Assembly (NCBI GenBank): GCA_004557565.1
Contig: SFGS01000010.1
Span: 1-64,000, forward strand
Direction: 5' to 3'
DNA length: 64,000 nucleotides
Source of the DNA: Bacteroidales bacterium
Lineage (GTDB): Bacteria; Bacteroidota; Bacteroidia; Bacteroidales; Muribaculaceae
In this document: positions 56,772 to 64,000 of the stretch, piece by piece
How the letters are laid out: each line of letters opens with the position of its first letter
Position numbering within the stretch: the first letter of the stretch is position 1
Position numbers and translations under genes: made by a program
Notes under the pieces: generated by a model
Databases searched by the model: none
Told to the model about the DNA's origin: nothing
Seen by the model: only the letters and a program-made list of their open reading frames with translations

Positions 56772-59228
56772 TTATAAACTTGTTGCAAACATTTGATCTA
56801 TATCCATTGGACTCATCAACACGTTGCGAGGTTTACCGCCACTTGATGGGCCGACGATTCCGGCAGCCTCCAACTGGTCCATAATTCTACCGGCGCGGTT
56901 ATAACCGATACCGTATCGGCGCTGGAGCGATGAGGTGGAAGCCAAGTTTGCAGTCACCACCCATCTTGCCGCTTCCTCAAAGAGCGTGTCGCGGTCGTTG
57001 AGGTTTGAGCCTACGCCACCACCCATACCATCTTCGCCTTCAGTAGCACCAATGTATTCTGGCAATTCGTATGGCTCTTCGTGGTTCACATCCAAGTCGG
57101 CATCTTCTTGCTGCTTGATGTAGTCGCAAATCTTGATAATTTCAGGAGTGTCGATAAATGGACACTGCAAACGGGTGATGTCGCCATCAACGGAGAACAG
57201 CATATCGCCACGGCCAATCAGGTTTTGAGCACCCGGACGGTCGAGAATGATGCGACTGTCCATCATCTGCGAAACGGCAAACGCCATACGGCCTGGGATA
57301 TTCGCCTTGATATTACCGGTAATCACGTTCGCCGCTGGGCGTTGAGTAGCCACAATCAGGTGAATACCCACCGCACGAGCCTTTTGTGCAATACGCACGA
57401 TTGGGGTTTCCACCTCCTTACCCGATGTCATAATCATATCGGCAAACTCGTCGATGATGCACACGATGTAAGGCATGAATTTATATTTCTTCTTGCCGTC
57501 GGCATCAAGCACTTCACGCAGTTCCTTGCGCCACTTTTCGTTGTAGTCTTCCAGTTTGCGCACCTTCACCTCTTCAAGCACGGTGTAGCGGTTCTCCATT
57601 TCCTGCACGAGGCAGTTGAGTGTTTTCACCACCTTTGCAGGGTCGGTGACGATACAGCGTTCCTCGCCCGGCACACGAGCGAAGTAGTATTTCTCCAAAT
57701 CGGCATACACGCTAAATTCCACACGCTTAGGGTCAACGAGAATCAACTTCAGTTCCGATGGCCCTTTCTTGTAGAGTAGCGAAGCGATGATGGTGTTCAA
57801 ACCCACCGACTTACCCTTACCAGTGGCACCAGCCACGAGCAAGTGAGGCATCTTGGTGAGGTCGGCAACAAACACCTCGTTCGACACGGTGCAACCGATA
57901 GCCATCGGCAACTTGTATTTCGATTTCTGGAATTTTGGGTCTTCCAAAGCACGGCGAATAGGCACCACTTGTGGGTCGCGGTTAGGCACCTCAATACCGA
58001 TAGTGCCGCGACCAGGCATTGGGGCAATGATACGAATACCCAGTGCCGCAAGGCTCAAGGCGATATCGTCTTCCAAACCACGAATCTTGGCAATACGCAC
58101 ACCATCTTCTGGCACGATTTCGAACAATGTGACCGTAGGACCCACATGCACCTCAATCTGCTTGATTTTGATGCCGTAGTTGTTGAGCGTTTCGGTAATG
58201 CGCTGCTTATTGGCTTCCTGCTCCGATGCGTCAACACTCACACCCATAGTGGAAGGAGCGAGCAAATCGAGCGGTGGGAAGCGGTAATGAGCGTATTCGT
58301 AAGTGGGGTCGTTACTGTTGAGTTCACCCTCTGCTGTGCCGAAAAGATTGCCTGTGGCTGGGTCGCCACCCTGCTTGAGCACGGTGGTGTCTTTTTGCGA
58401 CTGCTTGCGCTTCTTTTCGGGTCGAGGTGCCACCACAGGTTGCACTTTCTTGGGTTGGTTGTTGTGGTCGTCGCCCAAGAAGTTGGAGTGTGTGGCTGGC
58501 TTGTCGTCGGTGTGCTCCACTATTTCGCCATCGAATTTACGATGAGGGATAATCTTATCTTTCAGCGTTTTATACATCGATTTGATGGTTTTGTAGGTAA
58601 TCACAATCCACAAAAACATCACAAACACATTCACCCCCACCATTCCATAGAATCCGAGCAGCCCGGTGAGCAGTTCGTTGAACTCTTTACCAAAATTGCC
58701 GCCTAAAGGATAGGTGGTGAGGTTGAGTTCCATAGTGCACAGGCTAATCACCAGCGAAAATGCGTACAATGAGAACAGGCAAATCAGCGAGAAAGAGAAG
58801 AAAAGCACTTTTCGCTCTTTCTTGAAGAAGCGGAATGCCAAACACAGGCACCAAATCACCAGCACAAACGATGCCAAGCCATAGCCTTGGCGAATGAAAA
58901 ATTCGGCAGCTGATGCGCCCAGCGTACCCATGATATTGCGTGTGGGTACATGCTCGCGTGCGTTTGCAATGGCAGAATCGGCTGTAATGCTTTGATCAAC
59001 ATCGCCCGCTCCGAAGCAGAACGAGAAGAACGCCACACACAGGAATATACCGACCAAGAAAAACAGTGAGCCAATAATCAGACGGGTGCGCCCATCTTTA
59101 AAGAAATAAGAAACTCGCCGACGGAATGTGAGCTGCTGCTCTTCCGCCTGCTTCTTGGCTTCCTGCTCGCGACGAGTCTCATTCTGAACGCCCGTAAGGT
59201 CGGGGTTAAATGTTGTGTCTTTTCTCAT
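56772..59228 (-). CDS. ftsK: FtsK/SpoIIIE DNA translocase
   Basis: An 818-residue membrane-bound DNA pump for chromosome segregation at the division site. Four transmembrane helices lie at about 47-70, 98-120, 140-165 and 190-215. A charged linker follows, then the alpha/beta motor domains with Walker A GATGKGKSVGLN (about residue 465) and Walker B CIIDEFADMIMT, and the winged-helix gamma domain at the end (SLQRRYGIGYNRAGRIMDQLE). Full length, no breaks. It lies 45 bp after trkH on the same strand. Confidence 0.97.
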   Translation of the reverse strand: MRKDTTFNPDLTGVQNETRREQEAKKQAEEQQLTFRRRVSYFFKDGRTRLIIGSLFFLVGIFLCVAFFSFCFGAGDVDQSITADSAIANAREHVPTRNIMGTLGASAAEFFIRQGYGLASFVLVIWCLCLAFRFFKKERKVLFFSFSLICLFSLYAFSLVISLCTMELNLTTYPLGGNFGKEFNELLTGLLGFYGMVGVNVFVMFLWIVITYKTIKSMYKTLKDKIIPHRKFDGEIVEHTDDKPATHSNFLGDDHNNQPKKVQPVVAPRPEKKRKQSQKDTTVLKQGGDPATGNLFGTAEGELNSNDPTYEYAHYRFPPLDLLAPSTMGVSVDASEQEANKQRITETLNNYGIKIKQIEVHVGPTVTLFEIVPEDGVRIAKIRGLEDDIALSLAALGIRIIAPMPGRGTIGIEVPNRDPQVVPIRRALEDPKFQKSKYKLPMAIGCTVSNEVFVADLTKMPHLLVAGATGKGKSVGLNTIIASLLYKKGPSELKLILVDPKRVEFSVYADLEKYYFARVPGEERCIVTDPAKVVKTLNCLVQEMENRYTVLEEVKVRKLEDYNEKWRKELREVLDADGKKKYKFMPYIVCIIDEFADMIMTSGKEVETPIVRIAQKARAVGIHLIVATQRPAANVITGNIKANIPGRMAFAVSQMMDSRIILDRPGAQNLIGRGDMLFSVDGDITRLQCPFIDTPEIIKICDYIKQQEDADLDVNHEEPYELPEYIGATEGEDGMGGGVGSNLNDRDTLFEEAARWVVTANLASTSSLQRRYGIGYNRAGRIMDQLEAAGIVGPSSGGKPRNVLMSPMDIDQMFATSL

Positions 59229-59273
59229 TTTGTAGGTTATTCTTTATATTTTTCGAAATCTTATTTTTTTAAA

Positions 59274-60764
59274 TTAACTCTCAAACCAGAAATCTCTGGT
59301 AAACAGCACCAACACCGTGAACAGTTCCAGACGGCCCACCATCATTTCCAGCGACATCAGCCACTTTGCCAATGGGTGAACGGCATCTAAATCGGTCACG
59401 ATATTCAAGCCCACATTGCTGATGCACGACATAGAGGTGAAGATTGCTTCGAATGGGTCGTTGATGCCCAAAAAGTTGAACGCAAGCGACATCACCACCA
59501 TATAGAAAATGAAGATGGAAAGGAACGCCACCACGCGCGACACTAAATATTGAGGCACTGCCCTACCGTCAACTCTTACGGCTGTAACGGTATTGGGGTG
59601 AATCACCTTGTAAAATTCATTGCGAATGTTCTTTATCATCACCACCATGCGGTCGATTTTCGCACCACCGGCAGTAGAACCTGCCATACCACCGAAAAAC
59701 ATCACCACCATGAGAACGAACGACACAAACGTGCCGTAAGCTTCAAAATTGATGGCGGCAAAACCTGTGGAGGTGATTGCCGAAACGGTGTTGAACGCAG
59801 CATCCACAGCATGGTCAAGCAATGTTTTGTCGCTCAACTGTGCGTGGATATTGACAGTGGTATCGTAGTAGAGCGTACGCCCCATGATAATCAATGAGGT
59901 GATCAGCACCACCATCGTGTACCACTTCAGCGTGGTGCTGTGCTTCAATGCCTTCAGTCCGTTGCGCTTAGCCACAGCAAACACAAGTGCAAAATTGATA
60001 CCACACACAAACATGAACAGCATAATGATACAGTTGCTGTAGATGTCGGCATATTTTGAATAGTCGTTCACCGTGGAGAATCCACCTGTAGATACGGTGG
60101 AAAGGGTGTGGCAAATGGCATCGAACATGTTCATCGGACCCACAGCAAGCAATGCGCACAGCAATACGGTGTAGAACACATACAGCCCCCACAGCCACAT
60201 TGCCGTTTCACTCACGCGCGGACGCATACGCTCGTGCGAAATACCAGTCACTTCGGCATTAAACATGGCTATACCGCCTTTGGTGTTGAGCATCGGTATC
60301 ACGGCAAGGGTAAACAGAATGATACCCATACCGCCAATCCACTGCGAGAGCGCACGCCACATGAGTATGCCGTGTGGCGCTTTCTCCACATCGGCTATCA
60401 TGGTCAAGCCTGTGGTGGTGAATCCCGACATCGACTCAAAAAAAGCGTCGGTAATGCTGGGGAGCACACCTGTGGCACAGAATGGTATCATGGAAAATGC
60501 TGAGAAAAACACCCACACCACGCTCGTGAGCAAAAAGCCCTCACGGCGGCGCATCTGTGTGGTCTTGATGGGCACTTTATACAGCCCTGCACCACACACG
60601 AAGGTGATTACAGCCGACCACAGGAATGCCATTGAGCAATCCGTCTCGGCATACACCACCGATGTGGCAAGCGGAATGAGCATAAAGCCAGCCTCTATCA
60701 TCAGCAGAAGCCCTATGATTCGCAGCACAAGCGGGAAATTGATATGGTGGCAATGTAAACTCAT
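59274..60764 (-). CDS. trkH: Trk potassium uptake membrane subunit TrkH
   Basis: A 496-residue integral membrane protein with the four-fold P-loop layout of TrkH: SMSGFTTTGLT (first pore loop), STVSTGGFSTVND, SAITSTGFAAINFE and SCISNVGLNIVTD. It forms the potassium channel of a proton- or sodium-coupled uptake system. Its start lies 2 bp after the trkA stop. TrkA should gate it from the cytoplasm. Confidence 0.96.
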   Translation of the reverse strand: MSLHCHHINFPLVLRIIGLLLMIEAGFMLIPLATSVVYAETDCSMAFLWSAVITFVCGAGLYKVPIKTTQMRRREGFLLTSVVWVFFSAFSMIPFCATGVLPSITDAFFESMSGFTTTGLTMIADVEKAPHGILMWRALSQWIGGMGIILFTLAVIPMLNTKGGIAMFNAEVTGISHERMRPRVSETAMWLWGLYVFYTVLLCALLAVGPMNMFDAICHTLSTVSTGGFSTVNDYSKYADIYSNCIIMLFMFVCGINFALVFAVAKRNGLKALKHSTTLKWYTMVVLITSLIIMGRTLYYDTTVNIHAQLSDKTLLDHAVDAAFNTVSAITSTGFAAINFEAYGTFVSFVLMVVMFFGGMAGSTAGGAKIDRMVVMIKNIRNEFYKVIHPNTVTAVRVDGRAVPQYLVSRVVAFLSIFIFYMVVMSLAFNFLGINDPFEAIFTSMSCISNVGLNIVTDLDAVHPLAKWLMSLEMMVGRLELFTVLVLFTRDFWFES

Positions 60765-60766
60765 AT

Positions 60767-62101
60767 CTATTTCTTAAAGAATTTTTCAACTTTATGAAAC
60801 GAGCCATGCATACAGAACACCACCACATGATCGCCGGGCTGCAAGCGTGTATTACCTTTCACAAGCATACCCACGCCATCTCTCACCAAACCTGCAAGGG
60901 TGATTTCGGCTGGTATGTCGAAATCTTTAATGTCTTTTGAGCAGAGTTTGCTGCCTTCTTTTATCACCACCTCTGCCACTTCGGCATCGGCGAGGGCAAG
61001 GCAGCGGGCGTTGTCTTCCTCGCTGTCGAGCAGCATTTGGAATATGCGGCTTGAGGCGAGCAGTTTTTTATTGATGATGGTGCCGATGTTCAGGCGTTCT
61101 GCCTCGTGCACAAACTGGATATTCTCCACTTCGGCGATGGTTTTGCACACACCATATTCCTTCGACATCAGGCAACTCAGGATATTGGTTTCGGAGCGGT
61201 CGCTCAATGCGGCGAAAGCGTCGATGCCGCCTGCCTCTTCTTCCATAATGTCGCTGTCGGTGGCATCGCCATGCACGATTTTGCAATGTGGGAGCACGTC
61301 CACGAGATAGGCGCAGCGATCTTCGTCAGGTTCAACGATTTTCACCTTCACATCATATTTTTCAAGTTCTTTCGCCACTTGCACGGCAATGGCGGAGCCG
61401 CCCATAATGAGCATTTTTTTCACTTGCACCTTTCTCTTACCGCACAGCTCCACCACCTGGTCCAAGTGGTCGCGTGTGGTAGTGATATATGCCACATCGT
61501 TGTCCATCACGATGTCGTCGCCACGAGGAATCAGAATTTCACCATTACGGCGAATGGCATTCAAGTGAATGAATGTGTTGCTGCCGCCTATTTCACGAAG
61601 GCGTTTGCCCACCATAGGCGAAGTGCCTCTCAATTTCACGGCCGCTACAATCAGTTGACCGTCGAAAAGTTCAAACCAGTTGCGCACCCAGTTGTGCTTC
61701 AGCGCTGTGGCGATTTCCTCGGCTGCGAAAAGTTCTGGGTAAATCAGCGTGTCAACGCCCATTCCCTTGAAAAACCCGGAATATTCTGGGCGTAAAAACT
61801 CATAATTGTCTATTCGCGCCACGGTTTTTTCCGCACCCATGCTCTTAGCGATAGAGCAAGCCAATATGTTGCGCGTTTCGTAAGGTGTAACGGCGATAAA
61901 CAAGCCGCAGTTGCTCACTCCTTCGTTTTGAAGTGTCTTGAAAGATGTGCACTCGCCTAAGCAAGTTTTCAAATTATACGAATCAAGAGCAAAGAGTTTT
62001 TTTTCATCGTTGTCAATCACGATGATGTCGCGGTCTTCGTCGCTCAGCATCTTCGCCAAGTGCGAGCCAACCTCTCCTGCTCCAGCAATAACTATTCTCA
62101 T
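60767..62101 (-). CDS. trkA: Trk potassium uptake regulatory subunit TrkA
   Basis: A 444-residue cytoplasmic protein with two RCK repeats. The first Rossmann fold starts MRIVIAGAGEVGSHLAKML and the second KKMLIMGGSAIAVQVAKELEK, each followed by a TrkA-C domain. They bind NAD(H)/ATP and control TrkH. Its start lies 4 bp after the dxs stop, so dxs-trkA-trkH is one transcription unit, an order I associate with Bacteroidales. Confidence 0.96.
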   Translation of the reverse strand: MRIVIAGAGEVGSHLAKMLSDEDRDIIVIDNDEKKLFALDSYNLKTCLGECTSFKTLQNEGVSNCGLFIAVTPYETRNILACSIAKSMGAEKTVARIDNYEFLRPEYSGFFKGMGVDTLIYPELFAAEEIATALKHNWVRNWFELFDGQLIVAAVKLRGTSPMVGKRLREIGGSNTFIHLNAIRRNGEILIPRGDDIVMDNDVAYITTTRDHLDQVVELCGKRKVQVKKMLIMGGSAIAVQVAKELEKYDVKVKIVEPDEDRCAYLVDVLPHCKIVHGDATDSDIMEEEAGGIDAFAALSDRSETNILSCLMSKEYGVCKTIAEVENIQFVHEAERLNIGTIINKKLLASSRIFQMLLDSEEDNARCLALADAEVAEVVIKEGSKLCSKDIKDFDIPAEITLAGLVRDGVGMLVKGNTRLQPGDHVVVFCMHGSFHKVEKFFKK

Positions 62102-62105
62102 TGTG

Positions 62106-64000
62106 TTATTTTTGATTTAAAATCTTACAGATGGTGTCGGCTATCGATTCGGCATCAATGCCACACTGGTGCTTCAACTGTGCCACGGTGCCTTGATGCA
62201 CAAACTCGTCGGGAATGCCCAGACGTGTGAGGCGTGGCGCATTCTCCTTGTCGGAAAGCCATTCCGACACAGCGCTGCCCAAGCCACCCTCGATGGTGCC
62301 GTCTTCCACAGTCACCACATGGGCATACTTATCTTTCACTTCAGCCAAAATAGCCTCGTCGATAGGTTTGAGGAATATCATATCGTAATGAGCCACCGAA
62401 ATGCCTTTTTCTTTCAACTTTGCGAGTGCTTTCTGCACTTCGTTGCCTATGGTGCCAATGCTCAGCACGGCAAGTTTATCACCGTCGGCGAGCTTTCTGC
62501 CCTTGCCTATCGGCAATTCCTGCATTTCGCATTTCCAGTCGGCATACACGCCTCCGCCACGCGGATAGCGAATGGCAAACGCCCCCTTGCCTTCGAGTTG
62601 CGAGGTGTACATCAAATGGCGCAAATAGTGCTCATCCATTGGAGCCGACACGGTCATGCCGGGTATGCAGCGCAGATATGCCAAATCGTAGGTGCCGTGA
62701 TGCGTCACACCATCTTCACCCACAAGTCCGGCACGGTCGATGCAGAAGGTGACTGGCAAATGCTGGATAGCCACATCGTGAATGATATTGTCGTAGGCGC
62801 GCTGCAAGAAACTGCTGTAGATGGCGCAGAATGGGTGCATTCCGTCTTTTGCCAAACCGCCGGCGAATGTCACGGCGTGGCCCTCGCTGATGCCCACATC
62901 GAAGGTGCGCGCTGGCATCACTTCTTGAAGCATCGACACCGAGGTGCCCGATGGCATGGCGGCGGTAATACCCACCACCTTGTCGTTTTTCTCTGCCAAT
63001 TCCACCAAAGTGTGGCCAAACACGTCTTGATACTTCAATGGCTTGCCTGTGGTGTCGCTCACGATGCGCTCACCTGTCTCCTCATTGAATTTGCCCGGTG
63101 CGTGCCATACCGATGGTGCTTCTTCCGCTGGTTTGTATCCCTTGCCCTTGCGTGTGTGCAGATGCACAATCTTCGGACCGGTCATATCTTTCACATCTCG
63201 GAATGTCTTCACCAGTTGCACCACATCGTGTCCGTCAAACGGTCCGAAATAGCGAATGTTCAGACCCTCGAAAATGTTTTGCTGCCCCGAAAGCAGCGAT
63301 TTCATCGCATTATTGAAGCGAAGCACCAATCCCTTACCCTTATCGGTGATGATGTGGTGGCGGCGCAAGAACTGGTATGTTTTGTAGCGCAGATTGTTGT
63401 AGCGCTTCGATGTGGTGAGTTTGGTCATGTAGGCACTCAGTGCGCCCACATTCTCATCAATCGACATATCATTGTCGTTGAGCACGATCAGCATATTGTT
63501 GGGGTGCGACGACACATTGTTCAAACCCTCAAACGCCAAACCGCCACTGATGGAGGCATCGCCGATGATAGCCACAATCTTGCGTTGCTTATCGGTCAGT
63601 TCCGAGGCTATCGACATGCCCAATGCGGCAGAAATACTGTTGCTGGCGTGGCCTGCCATAAAGGTGTCGTATTCGCTCTCGCTGGGGTTGGGGAAACCGC
63701 TCAGTCCGCCCATTGTGCGGTTTTCGTAGAAAAGGTCGCGGCGGCCTGTGAGTATCTTGTGCGCATACGCCTGATGGCCCACGTCCCACACCAGTCGGTC
63801 GTTGGGCGTGTCAAACACATAGTGCAGCGCCACATTTATCTCCACTGCACCCATGCTTGAGGCGAAGTGTCCGGGATTCGATGAGAGGAAATGCACGATA
63901 AATCGGCGCAATTCTTCACACACTTGTGGCAACTGTTTCACATCGAGTTTGCGCAAATCTGCCGGGCTATCAATCGTAGCGAGCAGAGGGAAGTGCTTAT
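62106..64000 (-). CDS. dxs: 1-Deoxy-D-xylulose-5-phosphate synthase (5' end beyond window)
   Basis: The thiamine-diphosphate enzyme that begins the MEP isoprenoid pathway from pyruvate and glyceraldehyde-3-phosphate. It supplies the menaquinone side chain among others. Motifs: HPSNMGAVEIN-type GHFASSMGAVEINVALHYVFD, KTGRRDLF-like region, IIGDASISGG and NDNDMSIDENVG (cofactor binding), and ITAAMPSGTSV and DVGISEGHAVTFAGG in the second half. A TTG at 63956 could serve as a start. Reading on in frame to the window edge gives TIDSPADLRKLDVKQLP, the usual DXS N-terminus, so the true start is outside. Partial at the 5' end. Confidence 0.96.
   Translation of the reverse strand, partial: KHFPLLATIDSPADLRKLDVKQLPQVCEELRRFIVHFLSSNPGHFASSMGAVEINVALHYVFDTPNDRLVWDVGHQAYAHKILTGRRDLFYENRTMGGLSGFPNPSESEYDTFMAGHASNSISAALGMSIASELTDKQRKIVAIIGDASISGGLAFEGLNNVSSHPNNMLIVLNDNDMSIDENVGALSAYMTKLTTSKRYNNLRYKTYQFLRRHHIITDKGKGLVLRFNNAMKSLLSGQQNIFEGLNIRYFGPFDGHDVVQLVKTFRDVKDMTGPKIVHLHTRKGKGYKPAEEAPSVWHAPGKFNEETGERIVSDTTGKPLKYQDVFGHTLVELAEKNDKVVGITAAMPSGTSVSMLQEVMPARTFDVGISEGHAVTFAGGLAKDGMHPFCAIYSSFLQRAYDNIIHDVAIQHLPVTFCIDRAGLVGEDGVTHHGTYDLAYLRCIPGMTVSAPMDEHYLRHLMYTSQLEGKGAFAIRYPRGGGVYADWKCEMQELPIGKGRKLADGDKLAVLSIGTIGNEVQKALAKLKEKGISVAHYDMIFLKPIDEAILAEVKDKYAHVVTVEDGTIEGGLGSAVSEWLSDKENAPRLTRLGIPDEFVHQGTVAQLKHQCGIDAESIADTICKILNQK

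Noticed and set aside
62169..63860. Very long plus-strand open frame (563 codons) opposite dxs
   Set aside because: It is a shadow of dxs: composition is rich in His, Cys and Trp, with no known motif and no promoter.

Overview
The window reads as a stretch of chromosome from a Bacteroidota bacterium, order Bacteroidales, probably Prevotellaceae- or Muribaculaceae-like. The evidence is: promoters of the Bacteroidota type (TTTG, about 20 bp, TAnnTTTG) before several genes; a complete MoxR/Bat aerotolerance operon in the Bacteroidales order; a SusC/TonB-type N-terminal fragment; a menaquinone operon led by a hotdog thioesterase; and a small protein tail (YYNLAG...DGTTT...KVIK) of a kind I associate with this order. 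Genus assignment is inference. I see no rRNA, tRNA, CRISPR array, prophage or transposase gene. Coding density is high and nearly all genes are housekeeping.

Layout. 0.3-6.7 kb (+): DUF3943 protein, uvrB, a YgiQ-type radical SAM protein, a sugar-isomerase-fold protein. 6.8-11.1 kb (-): tripartite efflux operon (TolC, HlyD/EmrA, MFS). 11.4-17 kb (+): zinc-ribbon membrane protein, S9 peptidase, a frameshifted exported mini-protein, PASTA protein, rluD. 17.2-25.9 kb (+): moxR, DUF58, a Bat-associated membrane protein, batA, batB, batC, batD, batE, followed by a PAP2 phosphatase. 26.6-29.8 kb (+): small HTH protein, DUF2007-universal stress fusion, exported repeat protein. 29.8-35.1 kb (-): YkvA-like protein, folK-like gene, tex, metallophosphoesterase, acyltransferase, apparently one operon read from a promoter near 35.1 kb. 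35.3-36.9 kb (+): AAA-ATPase/PD-(D/E)XK protein. 37.1-44.2 kb (+): a self-contained glycine cleavage module (lipoate ligase, gcvT, gcvH, gcvPA, gcvPB, lpdA). 44.7-46.9 kb: truncated TonB-type receptor (-) and alkaline phosphatase (+). 47.5-53.6 kb (+): menaquinone operon (thioesterase, menF, menD, menB, menC, menE). 53.6-54.5 kb: HAD phosphatase (+). 54.5-64 kb (-): VCBS-like protein, trxB, LolA-like, ftsK, trkH, trkA and 5'-truncated dxs, which runs off the right edge.

The most unusual content lies between genes. Several families of short, protein-less inverted-repeat elements recur. Family A (about 240-330 bp) has ends near GGCTCAGTGG and, at two of three copies, a perfect 8-bp target duplication. 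Family B (about 80 bp) is a GTAGGGACATGCC palindrome. Family C (42-137 bp) has AACCCAAATCGGTCATTAGG ends. A set of 7-bp TTAGAAR tracts forms perfect 19-bp inverted repeats between gcvPB/lpdA and between menB/menC. One family A copy is fused at a deletion junction to the broken TonB receptor and carries an extra 134-nt, strongly foldable insert. Family C and B copies sit in the leader or promoter of the moxR and PASTA-rluD operons, so some may have been co-opted for regulation. I did not find an obviously new protein-based system; these elements are the best candidates for undescribed biology here.
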